A stretch of 55,000 nt of DNA from Aneurinibacillus soli (GCF_002355375.1 NZ_AP017312.1:232501-287500), one strand, 5' to 3'. Positions 36,116 to 46,713 are shown, counted from the first letter of the stretch. Translations and numbers: made by a program. Notes: generated by a model not told the origin, from the sequence alone.

Positions 36116-36160
36116 GTCTGCTCACCACCTTTTTCCAATTATCAAAAGCTTGATAACTGT

Positions 36161-36187
36161 AATTCAACCAAAGGTGGCGAAAATCCT
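36161..36187 (-). promoter_or_regulatory. Sigma-H promoter of spoVG
   Basis: Minus-strand AGGATTT (36181-36187), 15-bp spacer, GAATT (36161-36165), matching the sigma-H pattern and close to the classic B. subtilis spoVG promoter. An A/T-only stretch upstream (about 36200-36232) resembles the AT-box that AbrB binds in B. subtilis. The leader holds an inverted repeat TATCAAAAGCTTGATA (about 36140-36155). Confidence 0.82.
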
Positions 36188-36251
36188 TCCAGCATCCCTA
36201 AAAAAAATCAATTTTTTATAAAATTTGGATTTTTACCTACAGACATGGTAT

Positions 36252-36632
36252 TTATCTGCCGATAGAAGCAACCAATTCGATCTCGATTCCTACATCTTTC
36301 GGGAGACGAGCCACTTCTACAAGGGAGCGGGCCGGACGATGCTCATTGAAGTACTGGCCGTATACTTCATTAATCGTTCCGAAATCTTCAATGTTTTTAA
36401 CGAAAACCGTTGCCTTCACAACGTCATTCAACGTTGCTCCGGCTGCCGCCAGCACTTCTTTCAAGTTCGCAAATACTTGATGCGTCTGAGCCGTAATATC
36501 TCCGTCTACAAGTTCCCCTTCCGCTGTCAACGGAATCTGGCCAGATGTAAAAATCAAATCCCCTGCCTTGATTGCCTGTGAATAGGGTCCGATCGCAGCT
36601 GGCGCTTTTGTGGTTGAGATGGATTCTGTCAT
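36252..36632 (-). CDS. ridA: RidA family 2-iminobutanoate/2-iminopropanoate deaminase (YabJ)
   Basis: Hydrolyses reactive enamine/imine intermediates released by PLP enzymes. The 126-residue length and motifs are standard: [30 protein letters not shown], and [21 protein letters not shown] with the conserved substrate Arg. It lies 26 bp downstream of purR; in B. subtilis this protein is needed for purR repression and is cotranscribed with it. Confidence 0.96.
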   Translation of the reverse strand: MTESISTTKAPAAIGPYSQAIKAGDLIFTSGQIPLTAEGELVDGDITAQTHQVFANLKEVLAAAGATLNDVVKATVFVKNIEDFGTINEVYGQYFNEHRPARSLVEVARLPKDVGIEIELVASIGR

Positions 36633-36658
36633 AAATAAATCTCTCCTTACGTGATTTA

Positions 36659-37477
36659 TTATACAAATCGATTTCCAAGTTCAAGCTTGATTTCTTTATC
36701 CCGTACGTCCATTTCCTTCATTTTTAACAGCGAAACGTACTCATCTACCAAACGTTCTTCCACATCTGATGTCTCCATAAGCACACCCACACCTACAACT
36801 TCAGCTTTAAATTCCGCAAGCAGATCGATCATTCCCTGAATCGTACCACCGGCTTTCATGAAGTCATCAATAATCAGTACCTTAGAATTCTCAGGCAGGC
36901 TACGGCGTGCCAGTGACATCGTCTGGATGCGTTTGCTGGACCCGGATACGTAGTTAATGCTTACGACTGAACCGTCCGTCACCTTGCTGTAACGGCGCAC
37001 GATCACCACCGGCACATTCAGGTATGCGGCGGCGGCATAAGCCAGAGGAATCCCTTTCGTTTCCACTGTCATTACATAGTCCGCTGCCGTTTCGGCAAAA
37101 ATAGAGGCAAACACCTTACCAATCTCCGCAAGTGCTTCCGGATCACCGAGCAGATCGGCCATATACAAATAGCCACCTGGAAGCAAGCGTCCTGGCCCTT
37201 CTAGCTTTTCTTTCAGCTTATTTATAGCCTTACGAGCTACTTCCTTATTCATTTGCGGAATATATTTTACACCGCCTGCCGCTCCAGCTACTGTCTTCAG
37301 CAACCCGATCCCTTCTGTCTCGAACAATTCTTTAATGATGGATAAATCTTCACTAATAGAAGATTTGGCTGCTCCATACTGTTCAGCGAAGTATGTTAAC
37401 GGGATCAGCTTATGTGGGCGAGCAAGCAGATGCTGCGTCATATCAACGAGGCGGGCACTTCTGCGCAATTTATTCAT
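36659..37477 (-). CDS. purR: Purine operon repressor PurR
   Basis: Repressor of purine synthesis and salvage genes, inactivated by PRPP. The 272 residues have an N-terminal winged helix ([37 protein letters not shown]) and a C-terminal PRT-fold effector domain with PRPP motif [18 protein letters not shown] pair of PurBoxes covers its own promoter, which suggests autoregulation as in B. subtilis. Confidence 0.97.
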   Translation of the reverse strand: MNKLRRSARLVDMTQHLLARPHKLIPLTYFAEQYGAAKSSISEDLSIIKELFETEGIGLLKTVAGAAGGVKYIPQMNKEVARKAINKLKEKLEGPGRLLPGGYLYMADLLGDPEALAEIGKVFASIFAETAADYVMTVETKGIPLAYAAAAYLNVPVVIVRRYSKVTDGSVVSINYVSGSSKRIQTMSLARRSLPENSKVLIIDDFMKAGGTIQGMIDLLAEFKAEVVGVGVLMETSDVEERLVDEYVSLLKMKEMDVRDKEIKLELGNRFV

Positions 37478-37496
37478 TTCTGTTCCTCCGTATCAA

Positions 37497-37547
37497 AAAA
37501 CCGAATATTATGAAGTGAATATACCACTTTTGTACGGAATTACGCAA
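37497..37547 (-). promoter_or_regulatory. purR promoter with inverted PurBox pair
   Basis: Minus-strand TTGCGT (37542-37547), 18-bp spacer, TATATT (37518-37523). Two PurBox-like sites in inverted orientation cover it: AAAACCGAATATTA on the plus strand (37497-37510) and AATTCCGTACAAAA on the minus strand (37528-37541), 17 bp apart. Each differs by about one base from AWWWCCGAACWWT, and the 16-17 bp spacing is that of B. subtilis PurR operators. Confidence 0.78.
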
Positions 37548-37550
37548 GTG

Positions 37551-38453
37551 CTACCCATTATTTTCCCCGAGGATACGAACAGCATACACTTCCTTACAAA
37601 ACCCTCGAAGTCCATTATAAATGCGATTCATACGGGACTCCCGATCCGTTAGTGCAAAGACAGTAGGTCCACTTCCAGACATCAATACCCCGTCCGCTCC
37701 AAAGCGAAGCATGCGCTCTTTAATTTGCTGTACCTGCGGATGCATCGCAAGTGTAACCGATTCGAGATGATTGCCCAGCGTACGACAAATCCCCGAAAAA
37801 TTCTGCTCGGCAATTGCCTTTATCATCTGTTCCGAGCGACAGCCATCTGTCAGTTCCTCTACTTTAAGCGCTCCGTATACTTCCGCAGTCGATACCCCAA
37901 TCGGAGGTTTGGCAAGAATGACCCAGCACGGTGGAGGAGATGGAAGTTTCTCAATTCTTTCTCCACGTCCGCGAGCAAGCGCCGTTCCACCATACACGCA
38001 GAACGAGACATCAGAGCCAATACGCGATCCAAGGCTCGCCATTTTCTCCATATCCATACCCAGATTCCATAGGCGGTTTAATCCCCGAATTGTAGCAGCC
38101 GCGTCACTGCTGCCGCCTGCAAGCCCTGCCGCAATCGGAATCTGCTTATCAATATGAATATGCACACCCTGCTTGATACCGAACTGCTCTTTAATCAGGC
38201 GAGCAGCCTGATAGACATGATTGCGTTCATCGAGCGGCAGGTAGCTCACTGTGCAGTCCAGCACAATCCGATCTTCTGCCAGTGTCGTAATCGTCAAGCG
38301 ATCCGCAAGATCGATTGTTGTCATGACCATTTCAATTTCATGATATCCATCCGGACGCCGTGCTAACACATCAAGTGTCAGATTGATTTTAGCCGGAGCT
38401 TTTACCATAAGGCGTGCTTCTTTCACCTGGCTTTTCTTCCCTTCCATATTCAT
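37551..38453 (-). CDS. ispE: 4-diphosphocytidyl-2-C-methyl-D-erythritol kinase
   Basis: GHMP kinase of the MEP isoprenoid pathway. The body begins [21 protein letters not shown], with the ATP loop [18 protein letters not shown] and C-terminal motif [11 protein letters not shown]. The 300-residue frame has a 15-residue N-terminal extension before MVKAPAKIN. The start is uncertain between ATG 38453, ATG 38447, a GTG at codon 10 and the ATG at codon 16, because none has a strong ribosome site. Position sspF-ispE-purR is conserved. Confidence 0.95.
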   Translation of the reverse strand: MNMEGKKSQVKEARLMVKAPAKINLTLDVLARRPDGYHEIEMVMTTIDLADRLTITTLAEDRIVLDCTVSYLPLDERNHVYQAARLIKEQFGIKQGVHIHIDKQIPIAAGLAGGSSDAAATIRGLNRLWNLGMDMEKMASLGSRIGSDVSFCVYGGTALARGRGERIEKLPSPPPCWVILAKPPIGVSTAEVYGALKVEELTDGCRSEQMIKAIAEQNFSGICRTLGNHLESVTLAMHPQVQQIKERMLRFGADGVLMSGSGPTVFALTDRESRMNRIYNGLRGFCKEVYAVRILGENNG

Positions 38454-38503
38454 GCTTTGCTTATTTTAGCATTAATACGGAACAGGTCGCAATGTGTATA
38501 GGA

Positions 38504-38527
38504 ATGACCGGGCAATTGCCCGGTCAT
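38504..38527. repeat. Perfect 24-bp palindrome between sspF and ispE
   Basis: ATGACCGGGCAA followed directly by its reverse complement TTGCCCGGTCAT. There is no T-run on the minus-strand side, so it is not a normal intrinsic terminator. It could still stop or process the sspF transcript, or be a protein site. Confidence 0.7.
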
Positions 38528-38548
38528 AGTAGGGAGGAATTTTATCGA

Positions 38549-38728
38549 TCAGGATTTTTGCTTTGCGAGCGCTTCTTCGGCCAACTGGATGGCACGCTTC
38601 ACCATGTTACCGGCGTCCCGGGTTGTGATGCCGCCCCATCCCTCTTTCTGTACCGTATCATAAAAGCCTAATTCCTTTGCTAATTCAGTCTTGAACTGCT
38701 CGGACATTACGCCTCGTCTGCGTCCCAT
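38549..38728 (-). CDS. sspF: Alpha/beta-type small acid-soluble spore protein, SspF-like
   Basis: Minor SASP-type DNA-binding protein of the spore core. The 59-residue protein has the SspF pattern: [19 protein letters not shown], the central [19 protein letters not shown] with the conserved [12 protein letters not shown], and a short charged end. The ATG at 38728 has AAAGGAGG 9 nt upstream; the longer open frame is non-coding. A sigma-G -10 lies upstream. Conserved veg-sspF-ispE order. Confidence 0.94.
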   Translation of the reverse strand: MGRRRGVMSEQFKTELAKELGFYDTVQKEGWGGITTRDAGNMVKRAIQLAEEALAKQKS

Positions 38729-38765
38729 CAAGTACAGCCTCCTTTTGATACCTTCCCTGTATATG

Positions 38766-38772
38766 TAGTATG
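38766..38772 (-). promoter_or_regulatory. Sigma-G -10 element of sspF
   Basis: Minus-strand CATACTA, an exact sigma-G -10, lies between the veg terminator and sspF. The -35 region is T-rich and has no clear TGAATA. Confidence 0.55.
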
Positions 38773-38778
38773 CCCAGG

Positions 38779-38815
38779 ACAAAATAAAAACAGCAGGATA
38801 AAATCTCCTACTGTT
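38779..38815 (-). terminator. Terminator after veg
   Basis: Minus-strand AACAGTAGGA (38806-38815) pairs with TCCTGCTGTT (38789-38798) and is followed by TTTATTTTG. The veg stop codon lies within the first arm. Confidence 0.85.
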
Positions 38816-39080
38816 CAAGGGCAATGCGTATGTTTTCGTCACTGCGGCAAATCATAAGTTCTACTGTCTCAGTAAGCACATCTGCATAGCTGTAGGAAAC
38901 CCGTTCAAATGAATGCTTGTCCTCATCCAGCTTAACAATAAATACGGATGGATATGTCTCTTCGAGTACACCCATCCTTTCCACGGTCTTGCGACGGCCA
39001 CCGTTCGCACGAAGCAATATGCGTTCTCCGATGTGGCTATCTAAACTACGTTTTATATCCTGTAACGTATTTCTCGCCAT
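38808..39080 (-). CDS. veg: Veg protein
   Basis: Small cytosolic protein of the VEG family, linked to biofilm gene induction and germination in B. subtilis. The 90-residue protein starts [21 protein letters not shown] and contains [20 protein letters not shown]. It has two tandem consensus promoters and its own terminator, so it should be among the most strongly transcribed genes in the window. Confidence 0.96.
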   Translation of the reverse strand: MARNTLQDIKRSLDSHIGERILLRANGGRRKTVERMGVLEETYPSVFIVKLDEDKHSFERVSYSYADVLTETVELMICRSDENIRIALEQ

Positions 39081-39102
39081 TCAGACCACCTCACTACGTA
39101 TA

Positions 39103-39131
39103 ATTATACCAGCACCTTTTTATTATGTCAA
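39103..39131 (-). promoter_or_regulatory. veg promoter P2 (proximal)
   Basis: Minus-strand TTGACA (39126-39131), 17-bp spacer, TATAAT (39103-39108): both hexamers are exact sigma-A consensus. Confidence 0.93.
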
Positions 39132-39142
39132 ATAAATTGATA

Positions 39143-39172
39143 ATTATAGCAGGGATATTTATAATATGTCAA
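39143..39172 (-). promoter_or_regulatory. veg promoter P1 (distal)
   Basis: Minus-strand TTGACA (39167-39172), 18-bp spacer, TATAAT (39143-39148), again exact consensus, 41 bp upstream of P2. Confidence 0.88.
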
Positions 39173-39209
39173 TAATATTTTTCCCGGCAATCTTAAATAA
39201 AACTGAAAA

Positions 39210-39238
39210 ATCAAAAAAGAGCCCGCTGTACGAGCTCT
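39210..39238 (-). terminator. Terminator after yabG
   Basis: Minus-strand AGAGCTCG (39231-39238) pairs with CGGGCTCT (39218-39225), one G-U pair, followed by TTTTTG. It begins inside the yabG stop region. Confidence 0.87.
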
Positions 39239-40124
39239 ATACTTCACCTGCCGGAAGCCGAAGATTCTTAGGAATGCCAAGGCGAAAGCACCCCCGTGTT
39301 TCAATTCCACCTACTCCTTCAATTCCTGTAATCGTGTGCTTCACCATATCATATACACTCACAGGCTTCTGAATAGATGTATAGGACACCTGCTCTGCTA
39401 TGTATACAGGATCAAGCGTATGAATATTAATACGCTTTGGTGAACTGGCAAAATTAGCTCCAGCATTCAAAATCGCTTCGAAATGAGATTGGCAGGCACC
39501 CGCAAAAATCACGAGGCTGTCTTTGCACTGCTGAAATATCCGCGCCTTGCCGACTGCCTCCACAAAAAAGCGGGAATGGCGATAGTTATTGAGGTCATCT
39601 GCTGATCCTCTTCTCGGCTGATACGCGTCATGCCCGGTTAGCACCAGAATGTCCGGACGGTGCTTTTCGAGGAGAGACATAACATGCACAGGAAATTCTT
39701 TCTCTGGCAAATAGTAGCCATCGGCGGGCACTTTCATCTCCGCATATACTGCAAGACACTTGCGGAGGTAATTACGGTCTCCATCCAGATGCAGCACACG
39801 GCCCGGCCAATCAAATGAACCGCCCATCTCTCCCGTATGATTAATCTGCCGCCATACATTCTGTTCCCGTGCGCCGGGACGTGTCTGCTGAATCATCCGC
39901 ATTGCCTCTTCATGTTTACGGCGACATACTTCACGCAGCTTCTCTTCCTGCTCTTGATCCACTTTGACCAGATCAGCAAGCGGCGCATCAGCAAGCAGTC
40001 GGAAGTCTACCCCGATCAGGGAACATATCTTTCCGTCCTGCTGTATGTCAATGATTTGAAATAATACGTCTCCACCGTACGATTTCCGTACCACTCGATC
40101 TCCAATCTGTAATTTGTCTGGCAT
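39237..40124 (-). CDS. yabG: Sporulation-specific protease YabG
   Basis: Cysteine protease of the mother cell that processes spore coat proteins such as SpoIVA and SafA in B. subtilis. The 295-residue length is close to the B. subtilis protein. It has an N-terminal SH3-like start (QIGDRVVRKSYGGDVLFQII) and a catalytic region with LVLTGHDAY and IFAGACQSHFEAIL containing His and Cys candidates. The ATG at 40124 is preceded by AGGAGGG; the frame upstream to 40199 covers the rsmA terminator and is not coding. Confidence 0.95.
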   Translation of the reverse strand: MPDKLQIGDRVVRKSYGGDVLFQIIDIQQDGKICSLIGVDFRLLADAPLADLVKVDQEQEEKLREVCRRKHEEAMRMIQQTRPGAREQNVWRQINHTGEMGGSFDWPGRVLHLDGDRNYLRKCLAVYAEMKVPADGYYLPEKEFPVHVMSLLEKHRPDILVLTGHDAYQPRRGSADDLNNYRHSRFFVEAVGKARIFQQCKDSLVIFAGACQSHFEAILNAGANFASSPKRINIHTLDPVYIAEQVSYTSIQKPVSVYDMVKHTITGIEGVGGIETRGCFRLGIPKNLRLPAGEV

Positions 40125-40151
40125 ATAAAAAAACCCTCCTTCCTGCTCCAT

Positions 40152-40175
40152 CGTATGCAGAGCGGAAAAAAGGGT
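40152..40175 (-). promoter_or_regulatory. Sigma-K-like promoter of yabG
   Basis: Minus-strand AC, 16-bp spacer, then CATACGATG, fitting the mother-cell sigma-K pattern AC-N16-CATANNNTA except for the last base. yabG is sigma-K dependent in B. subtilis. The element CATACGATGG also occurs before yabP. Confidence 0.55.
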
Positions 40176-40199
40176 TCTTGCCCGGCCATTGCCGGGCAA
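40164..40199 (-). terminator. Terminator after rsmA
   Basis: Minus-strand TTGCCCGGC (40191-40199) pairs with GCCGGGCAA (40178-40186) around a 4-nt loop. A TTTTTT run follows six bases later. Confidence 0.75.
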
Positions 40200-40202
40200 A
40201 CG

Positions 40203-41623
<1,421 letters not shown>

Positions 41624-41642
41624 CGTAAAATCCTCACTATGT

Positions 41643-41673
41643 ATAAAAGGACAGGAGGACCCTTGTCCCCCTG
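41643..41673 (-). terminator. Terminator after yabE
   Basis: Minus-strand CAGGGGGAC (41665-41673) pairs with GTCCTCCTG (41652-41660), followed by TCCTTTTATA. Separates yabE from rnmV. Confidence 0.75.
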
Positions 41674-41686
41674 CCTTATCATACCG

Positions 41687-42751
41687 TTAATTTGGTTTAT
41701 TCGGGCCAACAATATGCACTTTTCGATGCTGTACCCCAAAATCCTCTGCCTCTTTGGAAGATGCGAAGAACAGGTCCATGCGGTTGCCTTTAATCTTTCC
41801 GCCTGTATCCTCTGCCTTCCGAAAACCGTACCCTTCAATATAAACCCACCATCCAAGCGGTACAACGCTCGGGTCTACGGCCACTGTTCGACCTTCTGTC
41901 GCCACTGTGCCTGTACGTGTAGCCGCGTATTCCGGGTCTGATCCCGGCGAGTAAGCGGTCATCCGCACATTCAGTGTTTTACCAGATGTAAAGCTTCCGT
42001 CTCCCTCTGCTAATCGCGCTGCGTGGCGTGTTGCTTCCGCACTGCGAGAAGCCAATGTAAGATGCGCCGTACCGACAGCTACGATATGATCTTTCCAATC
42101 TTTCGTCACTTCATGGTCAATTAGCTTGCGCGAAGTCGGTTGACCATTCGTGTATACGACTTCATATCGATCTACAATTGTACCATTCTGGCCTTCCTGA
42201 ATGACTTTCTCCTGTCCTTCAGGCAGCGTGCGATCTTCACGCTTTTTTGTATTGAAGGCTACCGTTTTCTCTTCAGCCACAACCTTTTTCTCGATACGAG
42301 TAATCATGATCGTATCGTTCGCCCGTACACTGGCCGTAAGCGCCGGGGTAATCGTGTCCAACTGACCTACTGTAATATGCTGCTCGTCCAGAATATCTTT
42401 AACATTATGCAACGGTGTTACAACTTTCTTTTTTTGTCCTGCAATATCGAGCGTAACCGAAATCGCCTTGGAATAATAGACGTGCATCCCCTCTGCCAGT
42501 GGTGTCGTAACAGCAGGGGTTATATGATCCGACGGTCCCGGCGTAATGCCACGCTCCGTCAAAAATTCTCCAAGTGTATCCGCCTTTGTTGTGGCGGCTT
42601 CGACTTGTCCATCATGGACAAATCGGATCGATTTTTTCGGCCACACATTCATGATAAGCGCAAGACTTACGACAACAAACACGACAATAGTGGTGAGAAG
42701 AATAGCTCGAACATTCTTCTGAAAACCTGACTGACTACTGCTTTGCTTCAA
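41687..42751 (-). CDS. yabE: YabE-type cell wall protein (DUF348, G5 and 3D domains)
   Basis: Exported muralytic-type protein related to resuscitation-promoting factors. The 354 residues have an N-terminal membrane anchor or signal (NVRAILLTTIVVFVVVSLALIM), two or more DUF348 units (IRFVHDGQVEAATTKADTL, ISVTLDIAGQKKKVVTPLH), a G5 domain (TLPEGQEKVIQEGQNGTIVD) and the C-terminal 3D domain with the three aspartates (MTAYSPGSDPEY, VAVDPSVVPLGWWVYIEGYG, MDLFF). 3D domains resemble lytic transglycosylase MltA. Single-gene unit with its own promoter. Confidence 0.93.
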   Translation of the reverse strand: MKQSSSQSGFQKNVRAILLTTIVVFVVVSLALIMNVWPKKSIRFVHDGQVEAATTKADTLGEFLTERGITPGPSDHITPAVTTPLAEGMHVYYSKAISVTLDIAGQKKKVVTPLHNVKDILDEQHITVGQLDTITPALTASVRANDTIMITRIEKKVVAEEKTVAFNTKKREDRTLPEGQEKVIQEGQNGTIVDRYEVVYTNGQPTSRKLIDHEVTKDWKDHIVAVGTAHLTLASRSAEATRHAARLAEGDGSFTSGKTLNVRMTAYSPGSDPEYAATRTGTVATEGRTVAVDPSVVPLGWWVYIEGYGFRKAEDTGGKIKGNRMDLFFASSKEAEDFGVQHRKVHIVGPNKPN

Positions 42752-42783
42752 AGTCTATCTGCCTCCTTACGTGGTCGAGAGCC

Positions 42784-42813
42784 ATTGTATGCGATTATGC
42801 AAAACGTTGTCAA
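42784..42813 (-). promoter_or_regulatory. Sigma-A promoter of yabE
   Basis: Minus-strand TTGACA (42808-42813), 18-bp spacer, TACAAT (42784-42789), about 30 bp before the start codon. Confidence 0.82.
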
Positions 42814-42934
42814 ACCAGTTTTTTACATTACGTTTTACAATTATCACAAAAACTCAATGGTGCTTTCGGCTCAATTAATCTCTCAACCGTTGATAAGACT
42901 GGGGTAAGGAGGCAGGTATAATTTCACATATGTA

Positions 42935-43702
42935 TTAAATCCGGAATAAATTTTTAGCGTTAGCTGTCGTAATTTGTGCCATTTCCACTACCGAAATATT
43001 CTTTAATTCGGCGATCTTCTCAGCTACATACCGCACATATCCACTCTCATTTCGTTTTCCTCGATATGGTTCCGGGGTAAGATATGGGCAGTCTGTTTCA
43101 ATCAAAAGACGATCCAGCGGAACCGCCTCGGCCACCTCTTTTGGTTTTTTTGCATTCTTGAATGTAACCGGTCCACCAAGTGAGATGTAGAAGTTCATTT
43201 TGATGCACTGCTCGGCCATTTCTGGACTACCAGAGAAACAATGCATGATGCCGCCGACTTCTTCAGCTTTTTCTTCTCGTAAGATATCCATGATATCCTG
43301 ATGAGCTTCCCGGTCATGAATGATGATCGGCAGTTTCAATTTTTTTGCCAGCCGGATTTGTTTACGAAATACATCATGCTGTACATCTTTTGGTGATGTA
43401 TCCCAGTAGTAATCGAGCCCAATCTCTCCAATTCCTACTACTTTTTTCTCTTCAGCGGCCAGCTTCTCAATCCAGACCAGATCGTCGTCTGTCATCGTGA
43501 TCGCGTCCTGCGGGTGCCATCCGATAGCCGTATAAATAAAGTCATACTGGCGAGCCAATTCGAGAGACGATTCAATCGTCTCCCGGTTGTACCCGATGTT
43601 GCAAATATACGAAACACCGTTTTCTTGTGCCCGGGCAATGACTTCTTCCCGGTCTTCATTAAACTTCTCATCATTTAAGTGTGCATGTGTATCAAACAGC
43701 AT
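42935..43702 (-). CDS. tatD: TatD family metal-dependent deoxyribonuclease
   Basis: Amidohydrolase-fold nuclease of the TatD/YabD family. The 255 residues start LFDTHAHLND with the first metal His pair, then AIGWHPQDAITMT, VGIGEIGLDYYWD, LPIIIHDRE, GIMHCFSGS and LLIETDCPYLTPEPYRG, all family metal or active-site segments. It follows metG by 29 bp, the conserved pair. Confidence 0.96.
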   Translation of the reverse strand: MLFDTHAHLNDEKFNEDREEVIARAQENGVSYICNIGYNRETIESSLELARQYDFIYTAIGWHPQDAITMTDDDLVWIEKLAAEEKKVVGIGEIGLDYYWDTSPKDVQHDVFRKQIRLAKKLKLPIIIHDREAHQDIMDILREEKAEEVGGIMHCFSGSPEMAEQCIKMNFYISLGGPVTFKNAKKPKEVAEAVPLDRLLIETDCPYLTPEPYRGKRNESGYVRYVAEKIAELKNISVVEMAQITTANAKNLFRI

Positions 43703-43731
43703 ATGGAATTCCTCCCCTCGATGACTCGATG

Positions 43732-45726
<1,995 letters not shown>

Positions 45727-45734
45727 TCATCTCA

Positions 45735-45993
45735 TCAAAAAAGCTCCGCGTCCGCACTGGGACGAGAAGCTCTCGTGGTACCACCCAAATTCCCTGATTG
45801 CACACGTCGTACACATACACAAACAGGCTTCAGTCCCGTAACGAGGGATACGTCATTCCCTTACTTGAAAGCTCAGGAACGAAAACTCCGGGGCCATGTT
45901 CATCCTACTTTCCTTACCGGCTTCCACCTGACCCGGCTCTCTGAAAAAGTCCGCAGAATTACTCTTCCCATCATCGTTATTTCCATTATTCAC
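45735..45993 (-). ncRNA. T-box riboswitch leader of metG (Met)
   Basis: On the minus strand the T-box core GGGTGGTACCACGAG (45773-45787) is followed by a terminator whose arms AGCTTCTCGTCC and GGACGCGGAGCT end in TTTTTT (~45738-45768). Stem I carries the apical-loop segments AGAGAGCCGGGTCAGGTGG and AAGCCGG. A probable specifier AUG at 45895-45897 lies in GAACATGGCC, which agrees with a methionine leader. Antiterminator and terminator share the T-box side, as in the family. Confidence 0.93.
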
Positions 45994-45999
45994 TACTAT

Positions 46000-46028
46000 T
46001 CTATACAGAATTACCTGCATATAGTCAA
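46000..46028 (-). promoter_or_regulatory. Sigma-A promoter of the metG T-box transcript
   Basis: Minus-strand TTGACT (46023-46028), 17-bp spacer, TATAGA (46000-46005). The -35 overlaps a 13-bp inverted repeat (46027-46059). Confidence 0.8.
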
Positions 46029-46063
46029 GTGAAAGCCGATTTTTGTTCGGCTTTCACTTTTCT
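46027..46063. repeat. 13-bp inverted repeat upstream of metG
   Basis: AAGTGAAAGCCGA (46027-46039) with TCGGCTTTCACTT (46047-46059), 7-nt loop. On the plus strand it is followed by TTTCTC and could end a transcript antisense to the metG leader; on the minus strand it touches the metG -35. Confidence 0.65.
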
Positions 46064-46289
46064 CATGGTTTAAAATTACAGTTTTGTCGAATAAAATCAC
46101 GATTTTTTCTTCTTTTTGTCGAAACTTAACACTTTATAAATAAAGAAAAATTTTACTTTTTTAAAATATATTAGAACAATAATGTCGTTAAAATATTAAT
46201 TACCTTACTTAAAAAATGAACTTCATACCTTTTATCCAAAATACTGGAATGTAAATTTCGCATTTTTACATTTCAATCCCAGCAATTGG

Positions 46290-46318
46290 TTGACCTAAAG
46301 CTCAATCCCTGATAATAT
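46290..46318 (+). promoter_or_regulatory. Sigma-A promoter of abrB
   Basis: TTGACC (46290-46295), 17-bp spacer, TAATAT (46313-46318). The expected start is near 46325, just ahead of the 0A boxes, so Spo0A bound there would block it. Confidence 0.75.
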
Positions 46319-46332
46319 AAGACTACAAACTA

Positions 46333-46351
46333 TTGTCGAAATTTGACGACA
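46333..46351 (+). promoter_or_regulatory. Spo0A boxes in the abrB leader
   Basis: TTGTCGAA (46333-46340) is an exact 0A box; the adjacent inverted TTTGACGACA (46342-46351) is a near match. In B. subtilis Spo0A~P represses abrB from boxes just downstream of the start site, the same arrangement. Confidence 0.82.
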
Positions 46352-46395
46352 CATTCAAAGCATACTTAATGGTTTGAGAGGAGACGCAGTAAGAG

Positions 46396-46647
46396 ATGAA
46401 ATCAACAGGTATTGTAAGAAAAGTAGATGAACTGGGCCGTGTGGTAATTCCAATTGAGCTTCGCCGTACACTGGGTATCGGAGAAAAAGACGCCCTGGAA
46501 ATTTATGTGGATGGCGAGCGCATCATGCTTAAAAAATATGAGCCAGCATGTATTTTCTGCGGTAGCACCAACGAAACTGTTACGTACAAAAGCAAGATCA
46601 TTTGTGGAGATTGCCTGAGCGAAATGCCAACTTCGCAAAAAGCGTAA
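46396..46647 (+). CDS. abrB: Transition-state regulator AbrB
   Basis: DNA-binding repressor of post-exponential genes, including spoVG in B. subtilis. The 83 residues start MKSTGIVRKVDELGRVVIPI and LRRTLGIGEKDALEIYVDGE, the swapped-hairpin DNA-binding domain, followed by the multimerisation tail with two Cys pairs (CIFCGST, CGDCLSE). The spacing from AGAGGAG to the ATG is long (12 nt), but no better start exists. It is one of two plus-strand genes in the window. Its N-terminal half matches SpoVT. Confidence 0.97.
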   Translation: MKSTGIVRKVDELGRVVIPIELRRTLGIGEKDALEIYVDGERIMLKKYEPACIFCGSTNETVTYKSKIICGDCLSEMPTSQKA

Positions 46648-46713
46648 TTGTACTAACCAGGTATCGATTACATTTGCACTCCCTGTTACGAACTTCATTA
46701 TAAATAGATAGAG

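Larger units (their letters stand above)
46061..46395. other. AT-rich divergent control region between metG and abrB
   Basis: No gene is seen in these 335 bp. It holds two TTTTGTCGAA Spo0A boxes on the plus strand (46082-46091 and 46114-46123), a long A/T-rich stretch (46124-46220), a near-palindrome TGTAAATTTCGCATTTTTACA (about 46251-46270), the abrB promoter, and two more 0A boxes downstream of it. Confidence 0.8.

Noticed and set aside
38729-38842. Upstream extension of the sspF frame
   Set aside because: It crosses the veg terminator, and the internal ATG at 38728 has a strong ribosome site and the SASP N-terminus.
40125-40199. Upstream extension of the yabG frame
   Set aside because: It covers the rsmA terminator and the sigma-K-like promoter; the ATG at 40124 matches the family start.
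42890-42922. Plus-strand TTGATA-N21-TATAAT between yabE and tatD, with spoIIE-like wide spacing
   Set aside because: It would read antisense into tatD, and no 0A box or open frame follows. Chance in an AT-rich gap is likelier.
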